The notes under the pieces were generated by a model. That model saw nothing but the letters and a program-made list of their open reading frames with translations. It did not search any database and was not told the origin of the DNA. Made by a program: the position numbers and the translations under genes. DNA of 64,000 bases from Cryobacterium arcticum (GTDB lineage Bacteria > Actinomycetota > Actinomycetes > Actinomycetales > Microbacteriaceae): positions 186,001 through 250,000 of the forward strand of contig NZ_QHLY01000012.1 of NCBI RefSeq assembly GCF_003185895.1. Direction: 5' to 3'. Below are positions 35,286 through 43,279 of the stretch, piece after piece (position 1 is the stretch's first letter; each line of letters opens with the position of its first letter).

Positions 35286-35354
35286 CAGAATCATTGCCCG
35301 ACCCAAAACCACTGCCCCACAAATCCCTGCCGCGCAGAGATCATTTGCCCCACA
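35286..35354 (+). repeat. Degenerate 18-bp direct repeat upstream of the YqhA-like gene
   Basis: Four unequal units (35286-35303, 35304-35321, a shortened 35322-35336, and 35337-35354) share a CA(T/C)TGCCCCACA-like core. They sit 15 nt ahead of the GTG at 35369, in the gap between the divergent sulfatase and the membrane protein gene. Could be a tandem regulatory site or slippage product; no known family assigned. Confidence 0.45.
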
Positions 35355-35368
35355 GAATTGGACGCTCC

Positions 35369-35944
35369 GTGCCCACCACGCCTCACCCGCCGCGCAACCC
35401 CACGGTCTCGGCCATCGAACACGGCGCGGAACGCTTCCTGTTCGCCAGCCGCTGGCTGCTCGCCCCGCTCTACATCGGCATGGTCGTGGCGCTCATCGCC
35501 ATCGGCATCAAGTTCTTCCAGGAGCTCTGGCACCTGATCAGCCACGTCGTCAGTTCCTCCGCCGACGACCTGGTGCTCGGCGTGCTCGCCCTGCTCGACC
35601 TCGCCCTGCTGGCCAACCTCGTGATCATCGTGATCTTCGCCGGCTACGAGAACTTCGTCTCCAAGATCGTGGTGGCCAGGGACGCGGAGGACCGACCCAC
35701 CTGGATGGGCCACATCGACTTCTCCGGACTGAAGATGAAGCTGATCGGCTCGATCGTGGCGATCTCGGCCATCGGCCTGCTGCAGGACTTCACCGAGATC
35801 GGCAACTTCACCGCCGAAGACCAGTTCTGGCGCATCATGCTGCACCTCACCTTCCTCCTCTCCGGTGTGGGCTTCGCCTTCATGGACTGGTTGGGCGAGA
35901 AGCGGCTGATCCTGGCCAAGATCTCCCACTCCGAAGACGACTAG
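35369..35944 (+). CDS. YqhA/UPF0114 (TIGR00645) family membrane protein
   Basis: 191 residues from GTG 35369; the same frame is open for 936 codons upstream, but that part is opposite the sulfatase gene and is a shadow. Four helices in the YqhA pattern: AERFLFASRWLLAPLYIGMVVALI, DLVLGVLALLDLALLANLVIIVIFAGY, MKLIGSIVAISAIGLLQ and IMLHLTFLLSGVGFAFMDWL. The NFVSK segment after helix 2 is characteristic. Small inner-membrane protein of unknown function. Ribosome site weak. Confidence 0.85.
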   Translation: MPTTPHPPRNPTVSAIEHGAERFLFASRWLLAPLYIGMVVALIAIGIKFFQELWHLISHVVSSSADDLVLGVLALLDLALLANLVIIVIFAGYENFVSKIVVARDAEDRPTWMGHIDFSGLKMKLIGSIVAISAIGLLQDFTEIGNFTAEDQFWRIMLHLTFLLSGVGFAFMDWLGEKRLILAKISHSEDD

Positions 35945-36024
35945 AGCCGCACCACAAGAACTTTATCGATGGTAACTTTTCTAGACGGCGGCCTTCATTC
36001 CCCGCCGGCTGAAAGGTAGAACCG

Positions 36025-37056
36025 ATGTTGCCATCGTCTTTTCCCGCTCCCGACCTGTTCTCGCCCGCAACTGGCGAGCCCGCCCTGCGCTGGGGCGTGC
36101 TCGCTCCCGGTCGGATCGCGGGAAACTTCGTGGGCGCCATGCACCGCAACACCGCGCAGCGAGTCACCGCCGTGGCATCGCGCTCCCTGGAGCGCGCCCA
36201 GGCCTTCGCCCGGGAGCACGGCGCCGACACCGCCTACGGCTCCTATGAGGCGCTGGTCGCCGACCCGGCGGTCGACGTGGTCTACGTGGCGGCACCGGCC
36301 AGCGAACACCTCCGGCTGGGCCTGCTCGCCCTGGGCGCCGGCAAGCACGTTCTGATCGAGAAGCCGATGGCCACCAACGCCGCCGACGCGCAGCAACTGG
36401 TGGATGCGGCCGCATCCGCCGGCACGCTGCTGATGGAGGCGATGTGGTCGCGGTACCTGCCGCAGTCATCCGTGATCACCAAGCTCATCGCCGACGGCGT
36501 GCTGGGCGAGATCCGCGCCGTGCACGCCGACTTCGGGCAGGCGAAGGCCTCGAACCCCGGCCACCGATTGTTCCGCAAGGAGCTGGGCGGGGGAGCGCTG
36601 CTGGACCTCGGCATCTACCCGGTGCAGCTGGCCTCGATGGTGCTCGGCGCGCCGCGCACGATCACCGCTGTCGGCGCGATCGGCGACACCGGGGTGGACA
36701 TCTACTCCACCCTCGTGCTCGGCTACGACACCCCGGCGCAGTCGACGCTGTCCACGTCGCTGCTGGCGCGCACGCCCTCGGTGGCGGCCATCATGGGCAC
36801 CGAGGCGCGGATCGAGTTGGGCTCGCCGTTCCATGTGCCCACGACTCTCGTTCTCGGCGACAACGAATTCCTCGCTCCTACCCTCACCTGGACCGACCCG
36901 ACCGGAGTGGCTCTGCTCGAGGGGCTCTCCTGGGAGGCGACGGCCCTGGCGAGGTTCGTCGGCGAAGGCCGCACCGAGTCCCCGCTGCATGACTTGGCGG
37001 AGACGGTGTCGATCCTGGCGACGATCGACGAGGCGCTCCGTCAGCTGGCGGCCTGA
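36025..37056 (+). CDS. Gfo/Idh/MocA family NAD(P)-dependent oxidoreductase
   Basis: 343 residues. N-terminal Rossmann fold (WGVLAPGRIAGNF; dinucleotide-binding glycines), the EKP motif (VLIEKPMATNAADAQQL, Lys in the catalytic motif) and the C-terminal alpha/beta domain with LGGGALLDLGIYPVQLASMVLG, where Asp and the following residues form the substrate site. Acts on a sugar or cyclitol using NAD(P). ATG 36025 follows GAAAGGTAGA. Ends 16 nt into the convergent TetR gene. Confidence 0.9.
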   Translation: MLPSSFPAPDLFSPATGEPALRWGVLAPGRIAGNFVGAMHRNTAQRVTAVASRSLERAQAFAREHGADTAYGSYEALVADPAVDVVYVAAPASEHLRLGLLALGAGKHVLIEKPMATNAADAQQLVDAAASAGTLLMEAMWSRYLPQSSVITKLIADGVLGEIRAVHADFGQAKASNPGHRLFRKELGGGALLDLGIYPVQLASMVLGAPRTITAVGAIGDTGVDIYSTLVLGYDTPAQSTLSTSLLARTPSVAAIMGTEARIELGSPFHVPTTLVLGDNEFLAPTLTWTDPTGVALLEGLSWEATALARFVGEGRTESPLHDLAETVSILATIDEALRQLAA

Positions 37057-37658
37057 GCAACGCCGTCGCCGCCACGGCGAGGGCTGCGCAGCTGGTCGAT
37101 CAGGGCCTCGAGGTCGGCCGGCGCGTCGATCGCCGGGTTCATCAACGCCTGCTGTTGCACCCCGTCGGCCACGGCGAGGAGCATCCGCGCGGCCCGATCG
37201 GCGTCCACGTCAGCCGGGATGCGGCCGGTCGCCTGCTCGAACCGCACGGCGGCGCTGAGCAGGTCGCGCACCCGGTCGTAGCGGTTGCGAAAGAAGGCAT
37301 GGGCAGGGTGGGCGGCATCCACGGCCTCGGCCGCAAACACCAGGTACAGGTGCACGAGCCCGGGAATCTCGAGGTTGCGACGGATGATGGCGGCGAAATT
37401 GTCGAGGGTGTCGCCGGGCGTGAAGCCGCCGCCGATGGATTCCAACGCGCTGTCGTCCCAGCGGGCGATGACATTCTGGATGAGGTCTTCGCGGCTGTCG
37501 AAGTAGTACAGGATGTGCGCCGGCTCCACCTCGAGCTCCCGACCGATCGCCCGCAGCGAGGTGCCCTGGAACCCGTCCCGGGAGAGCACGTCGGTGGCCG
37601 TCTGCAGGATGGCCTCGCGACGGGCGGCGCCCTTGGGGAAACGACCGGTGCGAGCCAT
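37041..37658 (-). CDS. TetR-family transcriptional regulator
   Basis: 205 residues. HTH at about 10-55: AARREAILQTATDVLSRDGFQGTSL, then IGRELEVEPAHILYYFDSREDLI. The C-terminal domain resembles the BetI-like TetR_C_6 class (VVRFEQATGRIPADVDADRAARMLLAVADGVQ). The 3' ends of this and the convergent oxidoreductase overlap by 16 nt. Its target is not obvious; the gap 37659-37801 upstream of the UPF0303 gene is a candidate. Confidence 0.87.
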   Translation of the reverse strand: MARTGRFPKGAARREAILQTATDVLSRDGFQGTSLRAIGRELEVEPAHILYYFDSREDLIQNVIARWDDSALESIGGGFTPGDTLDNFAAIIRRNLEIPGLVHLYLVFAAEAVDAAHPAHAFFRNRYDRVRDLLSAAVRFEQATGRIPADVDADRAARMLLAVADGVQQQALMNPAIDAPADLEALIDQLRSPRRGGDGVAQAAS

Positions 37659-37801
37659 GCGGCCAGTTTAGTGCGCCGCCCGCGCCGGCCCCAATGAAAC
37701 TTACCAACGTGAAATACTTCGGTTGCACCGCCCAGCCAGCACCGATAGCGTGCACGGTAGGGCGGCACGTCTGCCACCACCCCAACGAACTGGATCCATC
37801 A

Positions 37802-38290
37802 ATGTCGATCACACCTGACCCCGCCGCCCAAGCCTTACTCCCGCTGCTGGAGGAACAGAACACCAGCATCAGCTTCACCCGGTTCGACTACGACGACGCC
37901 TACCGGCTCGGCAGTGCGATCATGGCACGAGCCGCCGCCGACGACCTGAAGATCACGGTCGCTATGTCGTTCGGCCAGCAGCGGGTCTTCCATGCCGCCC
38001 GCCCCGGCACCACAGCCGACAATGACGAGTGGCTGGCCAAGAAGTTCCGGGTGGTCGCGCGGTACAACGCGCCCTCGTTCCTGATCAGCACCAAGTACAG
38101 GGCCAGGGGACTGGACTTCAACCAAGCCACCGGCCTGCCGATCTCCGAGTACGTCGCTGCCGGCGGTGCCTTCCCACTGCGGGTGAACGGGTCGATCATC
38201 GGCGCCGTCGGCGTGTCCGGCCTGGTCGAGAACCTCGACCACGACCTGGTCGTCTGGGCGCTCGAGGCCGCACGGGCCGCAGGCGCATGA
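37802..38290 (+). CDS. Heme-degrading/UPF0303 (HbpS-like, DUF336) family protein
   Basis: 162 residues from ATG 37802; the frame is open 36 codons upstream but non-coding there. HbpS-like alpha/beta fold with FDYDDAYRLGSAIMARAA near the start, the conserved FSFGQQRVFHAARPGTTADND core, and GLPISEYVAAGGAFPLRVNGSIIGAVGVSGL near the C terminus, where the family binds heme or a small ligand. Divergent from the TetR gene; 36 nt ahead of the TolB-like gene, probably one transcript. Extracytoplasmic location is not indicated (no signal peptide). Confidence 0.87.
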   Translation: MSITPDPAAQALLPLLEEQNTSISFTRFDYDDAYRLGSAIMARAAADDLKITVAMSFGQQRVFHAARPGTTADNDEWLAKKFRVVARYNAPSFLISTKYRARGLDFNQATGLPISEYVAAGGAFPLRVNGSIIGAVGVSGLVENLDHDLVVWALEAARAAGA

Positions 38291-38326
38291 CCGGCATCCG
38301 GGTCACACTGGCCGGAGCCTACTGAC

Positions 38327-39253
38327 GTGGACTACCGGCGCCTCAGACCCGGCCAGACCAGCCGGGTGCACATCGGCTATCGCGACGGCCGCGCGGCCGA
38401 GGTGATCTTCGAAACCGACAGCATCCTGATCGAAGCACCCAACTGGACCCTCGACGGTGCGCACCTGATCGTGAACGGCAACGGCCGGCTCTTCTCGCTG
38501 GCCAGCACTGGCGGCGAGTCCCTTGTGCCGATCCCGCTCACCAACGTGCCCGCCCTCAACAACGACCACGTGCTGGCCCCTGACGGCGAGCACATCTTCG
38601 TCTCGGCGAACGACTGGCACATCTACCGGGCAAGCCTGGCCGGTGGCCCCGCAGAGCGCATCACCAACGCCGGCGTGCCACAGCGCCTGCATTTCCTGCA
38701 CGGCGTGAGCCCCGACGGGCACACGCTCGCTTACATCGGGCTGGACCCCGACGACGGCGACGTCTGGGGCAGCGGGAACGTGTTCACGATTCCGAGCACC
38801 GGCGGCGACGACACCCAACTCACCACGGGCGGGCAGGCCGATGACGGCTCAGAGTATTCACCCGACGGAGAGTGGATCTACTTCAACACCGAGGCCTTCG
38901 AACCCGAACCCGGCCACGCCCAGATCGCCCGGATGCGCGTGGACGGCTCCGGCCTGGAACAGCTCACCTTCGACAACCGGGTCAATTGGTTCCCGCACCT
39001 CTCCCCGAACGGCACGAGCGCGGTCTACCTCGCGTTCCCGCCCGGCACCGAGGGGCACCCCGCCGACGTCTGGGTGGAGGTCAAGGTGGTCGAGAACGAG
39101 GATTGGGCATCCGCACGAACCGTGCAGCGCCTCTTCGGCGGTCAGGGCACTCTCAACGTGAACAGCTGGGCGCCCGATGGTGAGCGCTTCGCCTATGTCA
39201 GCTACCCGAACGGCGGTGACGATGGCGGCGATCCGTCCGGCCACGACTCGTAA
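38327..39253 (+). CDS. TolB-like beta-propeller protein (PD40/WD40-like repeats)
   Basis: 308 residues from a GTG at 38327. Repeated PD40-like units are visible: PNWTLDGAHLIVNGNGRLFSL, HVLAPDGEHIFVSANDWHIY, HGVSPDGHTLAYIGL, EYSPDGEWIYFNTE, PHLSPNGTSAVYLAF and SWAPDGERFAYVSYP. Six or seven blades, no signal peptide and no other domain, so a cytosolic or unanchored TolB-like propeller. The DGSGLEQLTFDN region is typical of TolB-family repeats. Function unknown; placement directly after UPF0303 suggests shared transcription. Confidence 0.85.
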   Translation: MDYRRLRPGQTSRVHIGYRDGRAAEVIFETDSILIEAPNWTLDGAHLIVNGNGRLFSLASTGGESLVPIPLTNVPALNNDHVLAPDGEHIFVSANDWHIYRASLAGGPAERITNAGVPQRLHFLHGVSPDGHTLAYIGLDPDDGDVWGSGNVFTIPSTGGDDTQLTTGGQADDGSEYSPDGEWIYFNTEAFEPEPGHAQIARMRVDGSGLEQLTFDNRVNWFPHLSPNGTSAVYLAFPPGTEGHPADVWVEVKVVENEDWASARTVQRLFGGQGTLNVNSWAPDGERFAYVSYPNGGDDGGDPSGHDS

Positions 39254-39362
39254 GCTACCCCGCATGAAGCCCGTTGAGACGGCCGCGCACCGGGCCCGGT
39301 AATGTCGGTGGTTCCGCCGCGGTGAGCCCGGCGGCAACCACCCAGCAGCAGTAAGGATCCGC

Positions 39363-39770
39363 ATGAGCGAGTACAAGCGTCAGAACATTTCCTCCGGCTC
39401 GGTCTGGGAGCCCGTCGTCGGCTACTCCCGCGCCGTGCGCGCCGGTGCCTTCGTGTTCGTCGCCGGCACCACCGCGAGCTCGCCCGACGGTGCCGTCGGT
39501 GGTGCGGATGCCGCGGCACAGGCTCGCGAGATCTTCGTGCGCATCGGCGCGGCGCTCGAGCAGGCCGGCGCGAGCTTCGGGGAGGTCGTGCGCACCCGGG
39601 TGTACCTGAAGAACATCGCCGACTTCGACAGCGTCGGCGCCGTGCACGGTGAGATCTTCGGCGACATCCGCCCGGCCCTGGTCGCGGTGGAGGTGGGTGC
39701 CCTCGCTGCACCCGACCTGCTGGTGGAGATCGAGCTGGACGCCATCATCGGGGCGACGTCGGTCGCCTGA
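39363..39770 (+). CDS. RidA (YjgF/YER057c/UK114) family protein
   Basis: 135 residues, the standard RidA size. Conserved segments: VFVAGTTASSPDGAVGGADAAAQAREIF and EVVRTRVYLKNIADFDSVGAVH, then DIRPALVAVEVGALAAPDLLVEIELDAI. The family deaminates reactive enamine/imine intermediates; in this member the catalytic Arg lies in the RPALVAVEV segment region. Trimeric cytosolic protein. Sits immediately before the convergent TetR gene. Confidence 0.9.
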   Translation: MSEYKRQNISSGSVWEPVVGYSRAVRAGAFVFVAGTTASSPDGAVGGADAAAQAREIFVRIGAALEQAGASFGEVVRTRVYLKNIADFDSVGAVHGEIFGDIRPALVAVEVGALAAPDLLVEIELDAIIGATSVA

Positions 39771-39787
39771 GCCCTCGATCGGGGCAG

Positions 39788-40366
39788 TTACCCCGCGCGT
39801 GTCATGGTGATCGCGGCCACGATCCTGGTCACACCGAACTCCCACGCGCGCTCGACGTCGCCGCCCAGATTGAAGCCGCCATTCAGCTCCATGCTGATGA
39901 AGCCGGTGGCCCAGGCGGTGAGCAGCCGGGCCGCTTCGAGCGCATTCTCCTCGCCGGCCAGCTCGCCGGCCACCCGCAGAACGGATGTGCTGGCCGCGGC
40001 ACCGAATTCGGCGTCGGCGACGGGCGTGCCGGCCCCCGGCGTCATGACCAGCTGGAATGCGGCAGGCCGCTCGTGGCCGAACGTGCGCAGGGTATTGGCC
40101 AGCTGCACCGGGTCGTTCTGGGCGTTGAGGCGGTCGGCCACCTCGGTCAGCGTCGCCTCGGCGACCAGCTGGATCAGCTGGTTGCGACTCTCCACCCGTT
40201 TGTACAGCGACGGCGTGCGTACCCCCACCCGGTGAGCGACGGCGTGCATGGTGAGGGCGGCGAGACCGTCCTTCTCCAGCAGGTCGCAGGCGGCGAGCAC
40301 GATTGCGTCGAGGGAGGTTCTCTCTGGAGTGGGCACAAAACCAGTATAGCTATTGACCATAGCCAT
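39788..40366 (-). CDS. TetR-family regulator with WHG C-terminal domain
   Basis: 192 residues from ATG 40366 (a second ATG two codons in, at 40360). HTH at about 15-60: SLDAIVLAACDLLEKDGLAALTM, then AVAHRVGVRTPSLYKRVESRNQLI. C-terminal domain has the TetR WHG type (ARLLTAWATGFISMELNGGFN). Divergent from the MBL-fold gene, with the start codon inside a set of overlapping palindromes (40358-40388). It likely represses itself and that hydrolase. Confidence 0.88.
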   Translation of the reverse strand: MAMVNSYTGFVPTPERTSLDAIVLAACDLLEKDGLAALTMHAVAHRVGVRTPSLYKRVESRNQLIQLVAEATLTEVADRLNAQNDPVQLANTLRTFGHERPAAFQLVMTPGAGTPVADAEFGAAASTSVLRVAGELAGEENALEAARLLTAWATGFISMELNGGFNLGGDVERAWEFGVTRIVAAITMTRAG

Positions 40367-40388
40367 GATGGCTATGTAGCATAGCCAT
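40353..40388 (+). promoter_or_regulatory. Overlapping TetR operators and promoter, TetR/MBL divergon
   Basis: Three 9-nt half-sites alternate in orientation: CATAGCCAT (40358-40366), ATGGCTATG (40368-40376) and CATAGCCAT (40380-40388). They make two overlapping palindromes, one centred near 40367 and one near 40378. A -35-like TTGACC (40353-40358), an 18-nt spacer and a -10-like TAGCAT (40377-40382) lie in the same stretch, giving a predicted start near 40389, almost at the MBL ATG (40390), so that message may be leaderless. The start codon of the TetR gene is also inside the first half-site. Confidence 0.7.
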
Positions 40389-40389
40389 C

Positions 40390-41112
40390 ATGAGACTCGC
40401 ACCCAACCTTCACCGCATCGGCAACGACATCATCGCCGTCTACCTCGTCGACACCCCAGACGGCGTGACGGTCATCGACGCCGGTCTCGCCGGCCACTGG
40501 CGCGACCTGCTCGCCGAACTCAGCATCATGGGCCGCACCCTCGCCGACGTGAAGGGGGTGATTCTCACCCACGGGGACTCCGACCACGTCGGCTTCGCCG
40601 AACGGCTGCGACGGGACCACGGCGTGCCGGTCTATGTGCACCCGGCGGATGCCGGCCGGGCCACCGGTGGCGCGAAGCCGGCCAACGGCAAGCAGAAGAT
40701 GAAGTTCGGCGGCGTTCTGGGCTTTGCCGTCTACTCGCTGCGCAAGGGCGGCCTGCGCACCACCTACCTGACCGAGGTCGTGGAGGCGCACGACGGCGAG
40801 ACTCTCGACCTGCCCGGTGCTCCCCAGATCATCGGCCTGCCCGGCCACTCCCCGGGGAGTATCGCGGTCTACGTGCCCGTGGCCGACGCCGTGTTCGTCG
40901 GGGACGGGCTCACTACCCGCCACGTTCTCACCGGTGCAGCGGGACCGCAGCCGGCTCCGTTCACCGACGAGCCCGACCAGGCGATAGCGTCCCTGCGGGC
41001 GCTGCTGCCCACCGGCGCGAAGTGGGTTCTGCCCGGTCACGGCACGCCCTGGAGCGGCGGCGTCGTGGCCGCCGTGGCCGCCGTCGAGGAGGCGGCGCGC
41101 ACGTCGCACTGA
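40390..41112 (+). CDS. Metallo-beta-lactamase-fold hydrolase
   Basis: 240 residues. Metal site HGDSDH at 61-66 (the HxHxDH motif with Asp at the second position) after VILT, with further ligands in LPGHSPGSIAVYV and the C-terminal LPGHGTPWSGG; the intermediate VFVGDGLTTR segment fits the family. Likely a glyoxalase-II or quorum-lactonase-type hydrolase; substrate unknown. No signal peptide, so cytosolic. Expression is probably controlled by the divergent TetR protein through the shared operators. Confidence 0.9.
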   Translation: MRLAPNLHRIGNDIIAVYLVDTPDGVTVIDAGLAGHWRDLLAELSIMGRTLADVKGVILTHGDSDHVGFAERLRRDHGVPVYVHPADAGRATGGAKPANGKQKMKFGGVLGFAVYSLRKGGLRTTYLTEVVEAHDGETLDLPGAPQIIGLPGHSPGSIAVYVPVADAVFVGDGLTTRHVLTGAAGPQPAPFTDEPDQAIASLRALLPTGAKWVLPGHGTPWSGGVVAAVAAVEEAARTSH

Positions 41113-41116
41113 GCCC

Positions 41117-41320
41117 TCACCCGAGGCCGGTCGTGGCCTCGTCCTCCCGCTGGTCCGCCGCTATCAGCCGTTGGGCCGCGTCGATCAGGGCGAGATGGGT
41201 GAAGGCCTGTGGAAAATTGCCCAGGTGCCGGCCCGTGGTGGCGTCGATCTCCTCGGCGTGGGGCGGCGTAGCTGTGCTCATCCAGTTGCGCCAGAACTTC
41301 TCGCTCTCCCCACCACGGTT
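41117..41320 (-). pseudogene. GH15 glucoamylase/trehalase remnant (C-terminal end plus an internal scrap)
   Basis: The frame ending at 41117 encodes the terminal GH15 signature TGRHLGNFPQAFTHLALIDAA, normally found about 30 residues before the end of a protein of roughly 600 residues. Just upstream, GGESEKFWRNWMS resembles the FWRxW segment that normally lies hundreds of residues earlier, so an internal deletion probably joined the two. Only about 65 codons are left, with no room for the catalytic barrel. An ATG at 41281 would give a 54-residue peptide, but I treat this as decay. It lies in the gap between MBL and NUDIX genes. Confidence 0.65.
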
Positions 41321-41371
41321 GGTGTCAATGCCGCCGCATGCCCGTCGGGCCGTGCTGCGTAGGCTGGGGGC

Positions 41372-42064
41372 ATGCTCGCTGTGTCGAAGGATCCCCGCGC
41401 CGAACTCGCGGCGCTGTGCGAGCGAGGCCTGGATTGGCAGACGCACACCACCCGGTTACTGGCGAATCCCGCAGCCGCGCGGCGGGCGGCCGTTCTGGTG
41501 CTGTTCGGCGTGCTCGACGCGGTGCCGGCGCGGGCGGCGTCTGCTGCCGGTGCCAGCCGGGTACCGGCGGACCTAGACGTTCTGTTGTTGCGACGGGCGG
41601 CGACGCTGGGCAGTCACCCGGGACAGATCGCGTTCCCGGGCGGCCGGCTCGAACCCACCGATTCGGGCCCGATCGCTGCAGCGCTGCGTGAGGCGGTGGA
41701 GGAGACGGGGCTGGATGCCGATGGTCTCGAACCGCTCGGCGTTCTGCCGGATCTGGCCGTGCCGGTGAGCAACCACATCGTCACCCCGGTTCCGGCCTGG
41801 TGGACCCACCGGTCCGACGTGGCCGCGGTGGACCACGCCGAGACCGTCGACGTGTTCCGGCTACCCGTTGCCGACCTGCTCGACCCGGCCAACCGCGCCA
41901 GCACCGAGCACACCGTCGCCGGTACCACCTACCGAGCGCCGGCGTTCACCGTCGACGGCCGGCTCGTCTGGGGATTCACCGCGATCGTGCTGTCACGCAT
42001 GTTCGACGAGCTCGACTGGGCAGTCGCCTGGAACAAGGACCGGGTGGTGCGCCCAGAACTCTGA
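41372..42064 (+). CDS. NUDIX hydrolase, CoA pyrophosphatase-like
   Basis: 230 residues. The Nudix box is present as GGRLEPTDSGPIAAALREAVEETGLD, i.e. Gx5Ex7REUxEExGU with Arg and the two Glu metal ligands. The preceding RRAATLGSHPGQIAFPGG is the UPF0035-type motif of CoA pyrophosphatases (NudL/YeaB/YcfB family). It may cut CoA or oxidised CoA. ATG 41372 is the start. The preceding GH15 scrap is on the other strand. Confidence 0.9.
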   Translation: MLAVSKDPRAELAALCERGLDWQTHTTRLLANPAAARRAAVLVLFGVLDAVPARAASAAGASRVPADLDVLLLRRAATLGSHPGQIAFPGGRLEPTDSGPIAAALREAVEETGLDADGLEPLGVLPDLAVPVSNHIVTPVPAWWTHRSDVAAVDHAETVDVFRLPVADLLDPANRASTEHTVAGTTYRAPAFTVDGRLVWGFTAIVLSRMFDELDWAVAWNKDRVVRPEL

Positions 42065-42112
42065 CCACGTTGCCGGGTTGGAACCAATCCTCCGGTGCGG
42101 ACACTATTAGGT

Positions 42113-42703
42113 ATGACCGCTGCCGGGGGAACCAACGAATACGAGCTCTGGGCGTGGGCCGTCGAGGGGGACGCGGGAGCGTTCGGCGAGATCTTCGACC
42201 TGCACCGTGATCGGGTGTTCGGCCATGCCCTCCGGGCGCTCGCCTCCCGGCACGATGCGGAGGACGTGACGGCGATCGCCTTCCTGGAACTCTGGCGGCA
42301 CCGCCGACGGGTGCGAGTGGTGAACGGGTCGATCGTCGGCTGGTTGCTGGTCACCACCAACAACGTCTGCCGTAATCAGGCCAGGTCGGCTCGTCGCTAC
42401 CGGCTGGCGCTGGCCAAGCTCTCGCCGGACCCGTCGCATCCGGACCCCGCCGATGACGCCGGCGTGGGGATCGACCGCGCCAGGCGAGCGCCGGGTGTGC
42501 GGGCGGTCTTCGCCCAGCTCAGCGCGCGCGACCAGGACATCCTCACCCTGTGCGTGCTCGAGGAATTGACGACCGCGGAGGCCGCCCTGGCGCTGCGGAT
42601 TCCGATCGGCACCGTGAAATCCCGCCTCTACCGGGCGAAGAGCCGAATGGCCGAACTGCTGCTGACCGCCGCCCCCGAGGCGCGAGAGGGATGGAGCCTC
42701 TGA
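42113..42703 (+). CDS. RNA polymerase sigma factor, ECF type (sigma-70 family)
   Basis: 196 residues from ATG 42113; an in-frame GTG at 42095 is less likely. Region 2 at about 15-85: DAGAFGEIFDLHRDRVFGHALRALASRHDAEDVTAIAFLELW, then NGSIVGWLLVTTNNVCRNQARS. Region 4 at about 135-185: LSARDQDILTLCVLEELTTAEAALALRIPIGTVKSRLYRAKSRM with the HTH. No N- or C-terminal extension. GGAACC at 42080-42085, 27 nt ahead of the ATG, resembles an ECF -35 element, hinting at autoregulation. The next gene starts inside its stop (ATGA-type overlap at 42701-42705). Confidence 0.88.
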   Translation: MTAAGGTNEYELWAWAVEGDAGAFGEIFDLHRDRVFGHALRALASRHDAEDVTAIAFLELWRHRRRVRVVNGSIVGWLLVTTNNVCRNQARSARRYRLALAKLSPDPSHPDPADDAGVGIDRARRAPGVRAVFAQLSARDQDILTLCVLEELTTAEAALALRIPIGTVKSRLYRAKSRMAELLLTAAPEAREGWSL

Positions 42704-43257
42704 TGACCCACCACACCGACGCGCCCGCGGGCCGACCCGAATTCGACCCGCAACGCAGCGCTGAGATTCGGCGCCTGCTGATTCGCACGGTGGCCGGCAC
42801 ATCCCGGCCCCGGATCGCCCGGCTGTCCCGCACGTCTTTCGCGCTAGCCGCGACAGTGGCCCTTCTCTGTGCCGGCGGTGTGGGTGCCGGCAGCGTGGTG
42901 GTCTACGACCGGCTCGCTCACGACTCCGAACTGACAGCGCAGTCTGCTGCCACCGAGAACGGACATGATTCCGTGGCGGAAGCCGCGGCCGACTCCACCG
43001 CGGAATCGCAGTCCGGTCTGTCGCCGGCCGTGATGCTGAACGGGCAACTCGGCTATGCCTACGATGTCGACCTGTACTCAGTCATGGCGACGAGCGCCTC
43101 CGGAGTGCCGACATCTGACGGACAGTTCCTGAGCGACGCGGAGGCGTCGGATCTGGACCTCAACGGTTTTGCCGCCGCCTCGCTCAGGGTGCCGATCTAC
43201 CTGGCCGACGGCGTCACCGTCATCGGCTACATCGAGCCCCGCGCCCTGGCCCGCTGA
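42703..43257 (+). CDS. Single-pass membrane protein, putative sigma-factor partner
   Basis: 184 residues from the ATG overlapping the sigma gene stop (another in-frame ATG at 42691 is possible). About 42 cytosolic residues, one helix (FALAATVALLCAGGVGAGSVVVY, about 43-65), then about 120 extracytoplasmic residues ending in SLRVPIYLADGVTVIGYI. The position next to an ECF sigma gene and single-pass layout suggest an anti-sigma factor, but the zinc-finger HxxxCxxC motif of ZAS proteins is absent; PEFDPQRSAEIRRLLIRTVAG is the only possible sigma-contact helix. The outer domain is unassigned. Confidence 0.75.
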   Translation: MTHHTDAPAGRPEFDPQRSAEIRRLLIRTVAGTSRPRIARLSRTSFALAATVALLCAGGVGAGSVVVYDRLAHDSELTAQSAATENGHDSVAEAAADSTAESQSGLSPAVMLNGQLGYAYDVDLYSVMATSASGVPTSDGQFLSDAEASDLDLNGFAAASLRVPIYLADGVTVIGYIEPRALAR

Positions 43258-43279
43258 CGCAGCGCCAGCTCGCGCTCGG

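Noticed and set aside
32561..35944. 1127-codon open frame on the plus strand
   Set aside because: Its first 936 codons run opposite the arylsulfatase gene and have the low-complexity Gly/Arg/Val/His content of a GC-bias shadow; only the last 191 codons are real (YqhA-like protein from 35369).
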